From: Sphaerisporangium sp.
Lineage (GTDB): Bacteria > Actinomycetota > Actinomycetes > Streptosporangiales > Streptosporangiaceae
Length of the DNA: 64,000 nucleotides
Reading direction: 5' to 3'
NCBI GenBank assembly: GCA_025964675.1
Contig: JAOPYI010000101.1
Span: 1-64,000, forward strand
Shown: piece by piece, positions 15,529 to 23,585 of the stretch
How positions within the stretch are numbered: position 1 is the first letter of the stretch
Layout: every line of letters starts with the position of its first letter
Position numbers and translations under genes: made by a program
The notes under the pieces: model-generated
Told to the model about the DNA's origin: nothing
Seen by the model: the letters and a program-made list of their open reading frames with translations, nothing else
Database searches by the model: none

Positions 15529-17253
15529 TCAGTCGGACCAGTCGACGGCGAGCGCCATCTCGGGCAGCGGCTCGTACTCGGTGATCGCGTTGAGCGAGGG
15601 GCCCATGGCCGCGTTGGCCTCCCGCTCGACCATCACCTCGACGAGCACGGGGAGCCGCTGGCGCTCCGCCTCCGCGCTGGCCCATTCCAGCGCGTCGCGG
15701 ATGTCGCCCGGCAGCTCGACCTTCCTCGCCGGGCAGCCGAAGGCCTCCATGAGCTTGACGTGGTCGATGCCGCCCTCGCCGTAGTGCAGGTCGACCGCGT
15801 AGTTCATGTCGTAGGGCATCTCGGCCTGCCGGATCAGCCCCAGGTACTCGTTGTTGATCATCACGATCACGAAGGGGATGCGGTACTGGGCGGCCACCGC
15901 GATCTCCTCCATCAGGAACTGGAAGGAGTAGTCGCCGACGACGGCCACGACCTGGCGTTCCGGGTGGGCGCACTTGACCCCGATCGCCGCGGGTATCTCC
16001 CAGCCCAGTGGGCCGGCCTGCCCGCAGACGAGGTAGCGCCGAGGCAGGTAGGTCTTCTGGAACTGGCCCGACCAGATCTGGTAGAGGCCGATGGCGGTGA
16101 CGAACGTGGTGTCCCTGCCGAAGAAGTCGTTGATCTCCTTGAAGACCCGGGGCGGCTTGATCGGCACGTCGTCGAAGTCCTCGCGTCTGGACAGCGTGCC
16201 GCGCAGCTCGCCGACCCGCCGCGCCCAGGGCCCCTGCGTGCGGGGCTGGACCACACGGCGCGCCACCTCGGCCATCGCCGCGAGCGCGGGCCTGGCGTGG
16301 CCGACCACGCCGAGGTCCGGCTCGAAGACCCGGCCGATCTGGGTGGCCTCGATGTCCACATGGATGAAGCGCCGCCCGCGCCGGTAGGTCTCCAGGTCGC
16401 CGGTGTGCCGGTCCCCGAACCTCGCGCCGACGGCCAGCACCAGGTCGCTCTCCAGGAACGCGGCGTTGCCCCAGCGCGTCTGCGTCTGGATGCCGGCCAT
16501 CCCGGCGAACAGCGGATGGTCCTCGGGGAACGCGCCCTTCCCCATGAGTGTCACCTGCACCGGGACCTGGAGATGCTCCGCGAGGGCGCGCAACTCGTCG
16601 GCGGCGTCCGCGATGACGACGCCTCCCCCCGCCAGGATCAGTGGCCGCGCCGCGCCGGCCAGGAGGCCGATCGCCGCCCGTACGGCGCCCGCGGACGGTT
16701 CCGGCACCTCGACGGGGAAGGGCTCGTCCAGCTCTCCGTCGTACAGGCACGTGCCGCGCTGCACGTCGATGGGGAGGTCGATGAGCACCGGGCCCGGACG
16801 CCCGGACCGCGCGATGCGGAACGCCTCACGGAACACCCACGGAGCCTGGGCCGGCTCCTTGAGCTGGACGGCCCACTTGGTGACCGGCCTCGCGATCTCG
16901 ACGATGTCGACGGCCTGGAAGGACTCCTGGTGGAGCTTGTTCCTCGCGGCCTGGCCGGTGATGCAGATGATGGGGATCGAGTCGGCGAGCGCGGTGTAGA
17001 GCCCGGTGATCATGTTGGTGCCCGCCGGGCCGGAGGTGCCGACGCAGACGCCGACGTTGCCCGTGACGCGGGACCAGCCGTCGGCGGCGTGCGTGCCGCC
17101 CTCCTCGTGGCGCACGGTGATGTGCCGGATGGAGCTCTTCCGCATCGCGGCGTACAGCGGCAGGATCGCCGCTCCGGGGATGCCGAAGACGGTGTCGACG
17201 CCTTCGGACTCCAGGACCGAGACGACGGCCTCCATGCAAGGGACCCGCTTCAT
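15529..17253 (-). CDS. gcl: Glyoxylate carboligase (tartronate-semialdehyde synthase), ThDP-dependent
   Basis: 574 residues (E. coli Gcl 593). The family condenses two glyoxylates to tartronate semialdehyde and CO2. Gcl-type blocks are GTSGPAGTNMITGLYTAL, HQESFQAVDIVEIARPVTKW, FIHVDIEATQIGRVF, the ThDP motif GDYSFQFLMEE with NNEYLGLIRQ, and the ending AMGPSLN. An odd point: the ThDP-activating position reads RHEEGG, with Glu50 where E. coli Gcl has Val51 (RHVEGA), the residue that sets Gcl apart from other ThDP enzymes. Start ATG 17253 overlaps the glxR stop by 4 nt. Acetolactate synthase is a less likely alternative given the neighbours GlxR and Hyi. Confidence 0.88.
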   Translation of the reverse strand: MKRVPCMEAVVSVLESEGVDTVFGIPGAAILPLYAAMRKSSIRHITVRHEEGGTHAADGWSRVTGNVGVCVGTSGPAGTNMITGLYTALADSIPIICITGQAARNKLHQESFQAVDIVEIARPVTKWAVQLKEPAQAPWVFREAFRIARSGRPGPVLIDLPIDVQRGTCLYDGELDEPFPVEVPEPSAGAVRAAIGLLAGAARPLILAGGGVVIADAADELRALAEHLQVPVQVTLMGKGAFPEDHPLFAGMAGIQTQTRWGNAAFLESDLVLAVGARFGDRHTGDLETYRRGRRFIHVDIEATQIGRVFEPDLGVVGHARPALAAMAEVARRVVQPRTQGPWARRVGELRGTLSRREDFDDVPIKPPRVFKEINDFFGRDTTFVTAIGLYQIWSGQFQKTYLPRRYLVCGQAGPLGWEIPAAIGVKCAHPERQVVAVVGDYSFQFLMEEIAVAAQYRIPFVIVMINNEYLGLIRQAEMPYDMNYAVDLHYGEGGIDHVKLMEAFGCPARKVELPGDIRDALEWASAEAERQRLPVLVEVMVEREANAAMGPSLNAITEYEPLPEMALAVDWSD

Positions 17254-18119
17254 CCGTTGATCCTTTCGATCACCTTCAGCAGTGCGGAGTGGTCGAGCGA
17301 GCCGTGGCCCTGCGCCTTGGCTGCTGCCATGAGCTGGGCGACAAGGCCGGTGAGGGGAAGGGAGACGCCCGCCCGGCGCGCGGCGGCGATGGCGATCCCC
17401 ATGTCCTTGTGGTGCAGGTCGATCCTGAAGCCGGGCGTGAACTCCCTTTTGATCATGGAGTGCCGCCGGAGCTCGAGGATCCGGGAGCCGGCCAGCCCGC
17501 CCGCGAGCACGTCGAGCCCGCTCTCGGGGTCGACCCCCGAGGCCTCGAGCAGGATGATCGCCTCCGCGACCAGGCCGTAGATCCCGCCCACCACGAGCTG
17601 GTTGGCCGCCTTGACGGTCTGCCCGGCGCCGGAAGGGCCGACGTGCCTGACCGTCGTGCCGAGCACCCCGAGGAGCGGGCTGATCGCGGTGAAGTCGTCC
17701 GGGTGGCCGCCGACCATGATCGAGAGCGTGCCGTCGACGGCACCTCGCTCGCCGCCGCTCACCGGCGCGTCCAGCGGCCTGATCCCCTTGATCGTCGCCG
17801 CCTTCGCCACCCGGGACGACGTCTCGGGCCTGATGGTGCTCATGTCCACGTGGAACATGCCGGTCGTGCCGTGTTCGAGCAGCCCGTCGCTCCCGAAGGC
17901 CACCTCCTCGACCTGGGGTGAGTCGGGGAGCATGGTGATCACGACGTCGGCGCCAGCCACGGCCTCGGGTACGGACGCGGCCGCCTTGCCGCCGAGGGCG
18001 ACCAGCCGCTCCACGGACGCGTCGCTCAGGTCGTACCCGGTGACGTCGTATCCCGCCCGGACGAGGTTGGCCGCCATCGGGCTGCCCATGATCCCCAGCC
18101 CGATGAACGTCGTCTTCAT
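17250..18119 (-). CDS. glxR: 2-hydroxy-3-oxopropionate (tartronate semialdehyde) reductase
   Basis: 289 residues, the normal size for this beta-hydroxyacid dehydrogenase family. It reduces tartronate semialdehyde to D-glycerate with NAD(P)H. The cofactor loop GLGIMGSPMAANL is at residues 7-19, the substrate loop DAPVSGG at 117-123, and the catalytic lysine is K170 in GAGQTVKAANQ. It is sandwiched between hyi and gcl with 4-nt overlaps on both sides (18116-18119 and 17250-17253), so the three are translated as a coupled set. The product D-glycerate needs a kinase that is not in the window. Confidence 0.92.
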   Translation of the reverse strand: MKTTFIGLGIMGSPMAANLVRAGYDVTGYDLSDASVERLVALGGKAAASVPEAVAGADVVITMLPDSPQVEEVAFGSDGLLEHGTTGMFHVDMSTIRPETSSRVAKAATIKGIRPLDAPVSGGERGAVDGTLSIMVGGHPDDFTAISPLLGVLGTTVRHVGPSGAGQTVKAANQLVVGGIYGLVAEAIILLEASGVDPESGLDVLAGGLAGSRILELRRHSMIKREFTPGFRIDLHHKDMGIAIAAARRAGVSLPLTGLVAQLMAAAKAQGHGSLDHSALLKVIERING

Positions 18120-18922
18120 ATGGTCTCCTTCAGCCAGGTGAAGTTCTCGGCACTCGGGCCCGTGGGGCGGTACTCGAGGCCGACGTGGCCGCGGTACCCG
18201 GCGGCTTCGAGGCGCTGGAAGATCAGGTCGTACGGCATGGCGCCGGAGCCGGGCCGGCCCCGGCCGGGATCGTCGGCGATCTGCACGTGGCCGAACCGCC
18301 CGGCGCTGCGGTCGATCAGCGCCGGCACGTCCTCACCCATGCGGTGCAGGTGGTAGAGGTCTGCGAGGAAGGCCACGTTGTCCGCTCCTGTCTGCTCGAC
18401 CACCTCGAAGGCGGCCTCGGAGGACGTGATGGGGTAGCCGGGGCTCTCGTGGGAGTTGAGCGCCTCGACCACGACCGTGGCGCCGATCCTGGCCGCCGCC
18501 TCCGCGGCCAGTGACAGGTGCTCGAGCGCCAGCTCGCGCTGGGCGGTCGCGGGCAGGCCGGGGACGCGGTTGCCGTACAGCGCGTTGAGCACCCTGCAGC
18601 CGAGCGACCCGGCCAGCCCGACGGCGACGTCGATGTTGGCGAGGAACCGCGCGGCCCCGTCGGGGCGCGACAGCAGGCCGCGCTCGCCGGAGGCCATGTC
18701 GCCGGCGTCGAAGTTCAGGCCGACCAGGCGTACTCCGGCGTCCTCGATGGCGCGCCGCAGGGCGTCGAGCTCGGCGGCGGGCGGGTCGGGACGGTCGAAT
18801 GGCCACCACAGCTCGACGGCGTCGAACCCCGCCTTGGCGGCGGCCTCCGGTCTTTCCAGCAGGGGCAGCTCGGTGAACAGGATGGAGAGGTTGACGTCGA
18901 ATCTCAGCGCGTCGAGGCTCAC
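18116..18922 (-). CDS. hyi: Hydroxypyruvate isomerase
   Basis: 268 residues, an AP-endonuclease-2 type TIM barrel. It interconverts hydroxypyruvate and tartronate semialdehyde. Metal-ligand and catalytic candidates are Glu in VVVEALN, Asp/His in [14 protein letters not shown], His in [12 protein letters not shown] and Glu in [18 protein letters not shown] is typical of Hyi. Start ATG 18922 overlaps the sucD stop by 4 nt (ATGA). Together with Gcl and GlxR it gives the complete glyoxylate-to-glycerate module. Confidence 0.9.
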   Translation of the reverse strand: MSLDALRFDVNLSILFTELPLLERPEAAAKAGFDAVELWWPFDRPDPPAAELDALRRAIEDAGVRLVGLNFDAGDMASGERGLLSRPDGAARFLANIDVAVGLAGSLGCRVLNALYGNRVPGLPATAQRELALEHLSLAAEAAARIGATVVVEALNSHESPGYPITSSEAAFEVVEQTGADNVAFLADLYHLHRMGEDVPALIDRSAGRFGHVQIADDPGRGRPGSGAMPYDLIFQRLEAAGYRGHVGLEYRPTGPSAENFTWLKETI

Positions 18923-19824
18923 GGCCTTCCCCCGCTCCGGACCCGGCCCGCGAGGATGTCCCTCATGAGACGGGCGGTCTCGCTCGGGGTCTTCCCGACG
19001 CGGACACCGACCTTCTCCAGCGCTTCCTTCTTGGCCTGAGCCGTACCGGCAGAGCCGGACACGATCGCCCCGGCATGACCCATGGTCTTGCCCTCCGGCG
19101 CGGTGAACCCCGCCACATAGGCGACCACCGGCTTGGTCACATGCTCCTCGATATAGGCCGCGGCACGCTCCTCCGCATCCCCGCCGATCTCACCGATCAT
19201 CACGATCGCCTCGGTCTCCGGATCGGCCTGGAACGCCTCCAGCGCGTCGATGTGCGTCGTACCGATCACCGGGTCACCCCCGATCCCCACAGCCGTGGAG
19301 AACCCGATGTCCCGCAGTTCGTACATCAACTGATAGGTCAACGTGCCCGACTTGCTCACCAGGCCGATACGACCCGCCGAGGTGATGTCGGCCGGGATGA
19401 TGCCCGCGCTCGACTGGCCCGGGCTGATCAGGCCGGGGCAGTTCGGGCCGATCACCCGGGTGGTCCCGGCGGCCTGGGCACGGGCCACGAACCTGATCGT
19501 GTCGTGGACGGGCACGCCCTCGGTGATGACCACGCAGAGCCCGACACCGGCGTCGATCGCCTCCTCGACGGCGCCACGCGTGAACCTCGGGGGCACGAAC
19601 ACCACGGACACGTCGGCGCCGGTCGCCGCCACGGCCTCGGCCATCGTGCCGAAGACGGGGAGCCGCCGCTCTCCGAAGTCGACCGCCTGGCCGCCCTTGC
19701 CGGGGGTGACCCCGGCCACGATGTCGGTGCCGGCGGCGAGCATCCGCGCCGTGTGGCGGGCACCCTCCGAACCGGTCATGCCCTGGACGAGCACCTTGCT
19801 GTCCTTGGTCAGGAAGACGGCCAT
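18919..19824 (-). CDS. sucD: Succinyl-CoA synthetase alpha subunit paralogue
   Basis: 301 residues from ATG 19824, with GAGAGGAG upstream. The N-terminal CoA-binding domain ([28 protein letters not shown]) is followed by the ligase domain with the phosphohistidine in [13 protein letters not shown]. It matches actinobacterial SucD closely. Its location, between sucC and hyi in an oxalate/glyoxylate operon, argues for a second, dedicated copy rather than the citric-acid-cycle enzyme. Possible roles are supplying succinyl-CoA as the first CoA donor for the oxalate CoA-transferase, or directly activating a C2-C4 acid (malate or oxalate). The substrate choice is inference. Confidence 0.88.
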   Translation of the reverse strand: MAVFLTKDSKVLVQGMTGSEGARHTARMLAAGTDIVAGVTPGKGGQAVDFGERRLPVFGTMAEAVAATGADVSVVFVPPRFTRGAVEEAIDAGVGLCVVITEGVPVHDTIRFVARAQAAGTTRVIGPNCPGLISPGQSSAGIIPADITSAGRIGLVSKSGTLTYQLMYELRDIGFSTAVGIGGDPVIGTTHIDALEAFQADPETEAIVMIGEIGGDAEERAAAYIEEHVTKPVVAYVAGFTAPEGKTMGHAGAIVSGSAGTAQAKKEALEKVGVRVGKTPSETARLMRDILAGRVRSGGRP

Positions 19825-19915
19825 CGTCGCTGCTCCTCTCGGCCGCCCGCACGGCCTCCCTGGTGTGCCACCTGACCCGGCGCCCATACGGGGCGGCCGG
19901 TGCTGTCCGGCCCGC

Positions 19916-21088
19916 TCACGCCGCGGCCAGCCTCGCCGCGAGCTCCGCGGCGTCGTCCATGGTCGTGACCACGCGGACCAGCGGATGCCGGGCCGCGTCG
20001 AGGATGGCGCGTCCCGCCTCGGCGTTGTTGCCGTCCAGCCGCACCACGATCGGGTGGCGCACCCCCTGCTCGCCGAGCATGGCCAGGGCGGACACGATGC
20101 CGTTCGCGACCGCGTCGCAGGCGGTGATGCCGCCGAAGACGTTCACCAGCACCGCCCGTACGTCCTGGTCGGACAGGACGATCTCGAGCGCGTCGGCCAT
20201 CACCTGGGCGGAGGCGCCTCCCCCGATGTCCAGGAAGTTGGCCGGTCGAGCCCCGCCGGCGCCGCTGCCCGCGTAGGCCACGACGTCGAGCGTGCTCATG
20301 ACAAGGCCCGCGCCGTTTCCTATGACGCCGACGGAGCCGTCCAGCTTGACGTAGTTGAGGCCTCTCGCCTTGGCCCTCGCCTCCAGCCCGGCCGTGCCGT
20401 CGGCCGCCGGGGGGTCGGCGAACGCCTCGTGGTCGTGCCGGAATGCCGCGTTGTCGTCGAGGGTGACCTTGCCGTCGAGGGCGAGCACCCGGCCGCCGGA
20501 GGTGCAGGCGAGCGGGTTGACCTCTACCAGCAGCGCGTCCTCCTCGACCAGGACCCGCCAGAGGGCGACCAGGACGTCGGCGACCGCGCCCTGTACCTCC
20601 TCGGGCAGCCCGGCGCGGCCCGCGAGCAGGCGCGCGGTCTCGCGGTCCACGCCGACGGCGGGGTCCACGGGCATCCTGGCCAGCGCCTCCGGCCGGGTCG
20701 CCGCGACCTCCTCGATGTCCATCCCGCCCTCGCTGGACACCATCGCGAGGAAGGTCCTGTTCGCGCGGTCCACGAGGTACGCGGCGTAGTACTCCTCGAA
20801 GGGCACCGTGGCCTGCTCGACGAGGACCGTCCTCGCCGTATGCCCCTTGATGTCCATGCCGAGCACCCGCAGGGCCTCGGCCTCGGCGGACGCCGGGCCG
20901 GGCGCGGGACGCACCCCGCCCGCCTTGCCGCGACCGCCGGTCTTGACCTGGGCCTTGATGACGGTCGCCGTCTTCAGCTCCTCCGCGGCCATCCGGGCCT
21001 CCTGGGGCGTGGACGCGACCCGGCCACGCGGAACAGGGACCCCGTGCCGCGCGAAGAGCTCCTTCGCCTGGTACTCGTACAGGTCCAT
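19916..21088 (-). CDS. sucC: Succinyl-CoA synthetase beta subunit paralogue
   Basis: 390 residues. The ATP-grasp domain begins [20 protein letters not shown] and continues [15 protein letters not shown]. The C-terminal part includes [15 protein letters not shown] and [15 protein letters not shown], all typical of SucC; no MtkA-specific features were noted. ATG 21088 has AAGGAGA upstream. It is the first gene of the five-gene coupled operon sucC-sucD-hyi-glxR-gcl. The promoter (TGGACG and TATACC, 17-nt spacer) is embedded in a perfect 34-bp palindrome, so this operon should be under tight control of the island regulator. Confidence 0.88.
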   Translation of the reverse strand: MDLYEYQAKELFARHGVPVPRGRVASTPQEARMAAEELKTATVIKAQVKTGGRGKAGGVRPAPGPASAEAEALRVLGMDIKGHTARTVLVEQATVPFEEYYAAYLVDRANRTFLAMVSSEGGMDIEEVAATRPEALARMPVDPAVGVDRETARLLAGRAGLPEEVQGAVADVLVALWRVLVEEDALLVEVNPLACTSGGRVLALDGKVTLDDNAAFRHDHEAFADPPAADGTAGLEARAKARGLNYVKLDGSVGVIGNGAGLVMSTLDVVAYAGSGAGGARPANFLDIGGGASAQVMADALEIVLSDQDVRAVLVNVFGGITACDAVANGIVSALAMLGEQGVRHPIVVRLDGNNAEAGRAILDAARHPLVRVVTTMDDAAELAARLAAA

Positions 21089-21103
21089 CGCGTCTCCTTA
21101 TGC

Positions 21104-21137
21104 GGTTCTTCCATACGGTATACCGTATGGAAGAACC
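21104..21137. promoter_or_regulatory. Island operator O1: perfect 34-bp palindrome at the sucC promoter
   Basis: Arm GGTTCTTCCATACGGTA (21104-21120) is followed immediately by its exact reverse complement (21121-21137). It contains the core CCATACGGTATACCGTATGG, in effect two overlapping CATAC-type half-site pairs. It covers the -10 box of sucC and ends 15 nt before ATG 21088. Confidence 0.8.
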
Positions 21138-21145
21138 GTCGTCCA
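21117..21145 (-). promoter_or_regulatory. Predicted sucC operon promoter
   Basis: Minus strand: TGGACG (21145-21140), 17-nt spacer, TATACC (21122-21117). The -10 lies at the centre of operator O1. The same -10 hexamer TATACC is used at the panE2-like gene. Confidence 0.5.
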
Positions 21146-21150
21146 GGCCC

Positions 21151-21192
21151 TCGACAGGAGCCGGTTAACGGGCTATTCCATACAGTATGGAA
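21151..21192 (+). promoter_or_regulatory. Promoter and operator O2 of the first OFA transporter
   Basis: TCGACA (21151-21156), 17-nt spacer, TATTCC (21174-21179). Operator O2 is the perfect 17-bp palindrome TTCCATACAGTATGGAA (21176-21192). The ATG of the transporter (21187-21189) lies inside the right arm. A start of transcription at 21186-21187 would make a leaderless message with the operator straddling -10 to +6. Confidence 0.65.
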
Positions 21193-22488
21193 AAACCACA
21201 GTTGGTCCGCGACTGGCGCGGACGCCCGTACCTGGTCGGTCACAGCGCCCAGGACCTGACCGGACGGCCGAGGTCGTGGATGTTCTGGCTGCCATGGGCC
21301 GCCATGATCGCCATCGCCCCGCTGCAGTACGGCTACGCGGCGGCGATCCCCTCCCTGCTCGGCCCGCACCAAGGCTCCGTGCTGGCGGTGCTGCTGCCGC
21401 TGGCCGTCTGGATCGTCTGCCAGGCCACCGCCGCCGTCCCCGCGATCCACCTCGTGCGCAGAGGCCGGCTCGGCGTGCGTCCCGCGCTCTGGGCGGGCGC
21501 CGCGCTGAGCGGCGTCGCACTGCTCACGGTGGCGCTGGCCGGCGGATCCCCGGCAATCCTGATCGGGTACTCGCTGCTCGGCGGGATCGGCGGAGGGCTC
21601 GTCTACGGCGTCTGCACCGAGACCGTCGCGCGGTGGTACCCCGAGCGTCCGGGCACGCGGGTCGGCTTCGTGACCGGCGCGTACGCCTACGGCGCCGCGC
21701 CGCTCGCCGTCGTCGTCGGCCTCGGCCCGCACCGCCTCCAGCCGGTTTTCGCCGTCTCCGCCATCGTGGCGCTCGCGGTCATCGGGCTGGCGGCGCATTT
21801 CGTACGGCTCCCGCCGCCGCACTGGTGGCCGGCGGACATCGACCCTCGCCAGCACGCGCTCGACCGGCTCATCCTGCGCAGGACGCCTCCCGCCGTGCGG
21901 CAGTTCTCCATGGGCCAGGCGGTGAGGAGCGGCGCGCTGTCGCGGCTCGCGGCGATCCTGGCGTGCGCGGGAGTGGTCTCGGTCTTCGACGTCGTGGCGC
22001 TCGCGACCGCCGGAGGACCGGCGCCGTGGATAGCGCTCACCCTTCTCATCACGCTCAACGGCGGCGGGCGGGCCTGCGCCATGGTGGTCTCCGAGGTCGC
22101 GGGCCGCAGGCGCGTGCTGAGCGCGGTGCTGGTCGTGCTCGGCGCCGGCCAGCTGCTGCTGGCGGCAGGGTACGCGGCGCGGTCGCCGGCGCTCGTCATC
22201 GTCGCGGCCACGCTCGCCGGCATCGGGGGCGGCGCGTTCTATCCCCTCATCGCCGGCCTCGTGCGGGAGTTCTTCGGCGAGGAGCGCACCTCGGAGATCC
22301 ACGGCGTCGTCTACAGCGCCAAGGCCGTCGCGGGACTGCTCGGCGTCGGCCTCGCCGCCCTGGCGTCCATATCGTGGAGCTTCCCGGCCGCCTTCACGCT
22401 GATGGCCCTGGTCGCCTCGCTGTCGGCGGCGGTGAGCATGGGCCTGCGGGTGCCGGGACGCCCGGCGACCCTTCCCACCCATGTGTGA
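21187..22488 (+). CDS. OFA-family MFS transporter 1 (oxalate/formate antiporter-like)
   Basis: 433 residues with about 12 membrane segments. The N-terminus VRDWRGRPYLVGHSAQDLTG corresponds to the start of the second island transporter (ITDSNGRVFRVGESPRDIMG). Shared family blocks are GGLVYGVCTETVARWYPER in TM4-5, HWWPADIDP in the central loop, and IGGGAFYPLIAGLVREFFGE in TM10. The expected role is oxalate uptake or oxalate/formate exchange. The start ATG sits in operator O2 with no ribosome site, so translation is probably leaderless. It is transcribed divergently from sucC. Its sequence is clearly diverged from transporter 2, so the pair may differ in substrate or direction. Confidence 0.83.
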   Translation: MEKPQLVRDWRGRPYLVGHSAQDLTGRPRSWMFWLPWAAMIAIAPLQYGYAAAIPSLLGPHQGSVLAVLLPLAVWIVCQATAAVPAIHLVRRGRLGVRPALWAGAALSGVALLTVALAGGSPAILIGYSLLGGIGGGLVYGVCTETVARWYPERPGTRVGFVTGAYAYGAAPLAVVVGLGPHRLQPVFAVSAIVALAVIGLAAHFVRLPPPHWWPADIDPRQHALDRLILRRTPPAVRQFSMGQAVRSGALSRLAAILACAGVVSVFDVVALATAGGPAPWIALTLLITLNGGGRACAMVVSEVAGRRRVLSAVLVVLGAGQLLLAAGYAARSPALVIVAATLAGIGGGAFYPLIAGLVREFFGEERTSEIHGVVYSAKAVAGLLGVGLAALASISWSFPAAFTLMALVASLSAAVSMGLRVPGRPATLPTHV

Positions 22489-22522
22489 TCGGGCTCACCG
22501 AAACGGTAACGACGTCAGACTG

Positions 22523-22533
22523 TATGCTGTAGG
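22523..22533. promoter_or_regulatory. Degenerate island operator before the GntR gene
   Basis: TATGCTGTAGG matches the CATACNGTATG consensus at 7 of 10 fixed positions. It lies about 70 nt upstream of the regulator start and could allow weak autoregulation. Much less certain than the other sites. Confidence 0.35.
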
Positions 22534-22600
22534 CAGTTGACGAAAAACATTTAGCGGGCGCGCGGTACGCGGCCCTCTGACCCTTTCTGGAGTTGAAGAA

Positions 22601-23341
22601 ATGTCGCGGTCGGATCTGGCGGGCAAGGCAGCCGCACCCAAGATCGCGCGTCCCGTCCCGCTCCGCGAGAGCGTTTTCGACGCGCTCCTCGAGCTCATCA
22701 TCAGCGGCCATCTCCGCCCCGGCCAGCATCTCGCCGAAAGCGAGCTGGCCGAGATGCTCGGCGTCTCGCGCCAACCCATCAGGGAGGCGCTCCAGTTGCT
22801 CAGCGGCGAGGGCTGGGTCGACCTGCATCCCGGGCACGGCGCCTTCGTCCACGCCCCCACCGCCGAGGAGGCCGACCAGCTTCTCGGCGTGCGGGCCCTC
22901 CTCGAGACCGAGGCCGCCCGGCTGGCGGCCAGAAACCACACCGACGAGGGCGTGGCCCGGCTGCGAGCGCTCTGCTCGCGCGGCCTGGCCGCCGTCGACG
23001 CGGACGACATCGACGGCGCGGTGGCGATCAACTCCGAGCTGCACGCCACCGTCATGGAGCTGTCCGGCAACACGGTGCTGATCGACCTTGCCGCCCAGGT
23101 CTCCCGCAGGGTCCGCTGGTACCACACGCCGGTGGCCCGCCAGCGCGGCCGCGCCTCCTGGGAGGAGCACACCGCGCTGATCGACGCCATCGCACGGGGT
23201 GAGGCCGACCTGGCCGCCGAGATCATGAAGAACCACACCGAGCACACCCGCCACCTGTACCTAAGCCAGCTCGGCGAGGAGGAGCCCGTCCAGCCTCTCC
23301 CGAGCCGCCGTAGGAAGAGGCGGGCCCCCGCCTCTCTTTGA
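22601..23341 (+). CDS. FadR-type GntR regulator (FCD domain), probable island regulator
   Basis: 246 residues. The winged HTH spans residues 20-90 (LRESVFDALLELIISGHLRPG, LAEMLGVSRQPIREALQLLS, GHGAFVHAP). The FCD ligand domain follows, with the usual acidic/His metal positions in ELHATVMEL, EEHTALIDAI and NHTEHTRH. The tail PSRRRKRRAPASL is basic. ATG 22601 has TGGAG 9 nt upstream. FCD regulators typically bind small carboxylates and short palindromes. The many CATACNGTATG sites around it make this the obvious reader of those sites. The ligand may be oxalate, glyoxylate or an oxalyl/formyl thioester (inference). It follows transporter 1 on the same strand at 112 nt and may be partly cotranscribed. 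Confidence 0.88.
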   Translation: MSRSDLAGKAAAPKIARPVPLRESVFDALLELIISGHLRPGQHLAESELAEMLGVSRQPIREALQLLSGEGWVDLHPGHGAFVHAPTAEEADQLLGVRALLETEAARLAARNHTDEGVARLRALCSRGLAAVDADDIDGAVAINSELHATVMELSGNTVLIDLAAQVSRRVRWYHTPVARQRGRASWEEHTALIDAIARGEADLAAEIMKNHTEHTRHLYLSQLGEEEPVQPLPSRRRKRRAPASL

Positions 23342-23585
23342 GATTTGACCTAGATGACATTCACCGCTCGCTTCGGCGAAACATTCCAGGAGGACATTTA
23401 ATTAAGGACGCACCCAACCGCTGTCACGACACGTTAGGGCGGCGCGCCGGCCGCCGAGGAGAGGGTCTCCACGGGTCGGCGAACGCGCCGCCGTACGTCT
23501 CAAACACTTACCGAACACATGCCTGGCACCATCTGGCCGGATTCATGCGAGCGATCACCGAAGCCGGTCCAGCCGTTACGCGGGC

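Noticed and set aside
15529-17253. Acetolactate synthase large subunit instead of Gcl
   Set aside because: Despite the Glu50 feature, the blocks HQESFQAVDI, NNEYLGLIRQ and the C-terminal AMGPSLN match Gcl, there is no ilvN small subunit, and glxR and hyi are translationally coupled to it.
15376-17580. A 734-codon open frame on the plus strand opposite gcl
   Set aside because: It is antisense to a gene with clear ThDP motifs, has no family features and a composition typical of GC-driven open frames. The same applies to 19343-21259 (+), 24996-27437 (+), 30376-32337 (-) and 32782-35160 (-).
23342-23585. A short gene between the regulator and transporter 2 (open frame from 23338)
   Set aside because: No ribosome site in frame and no recognisable protein; it runs into the antisense of transporter 2.
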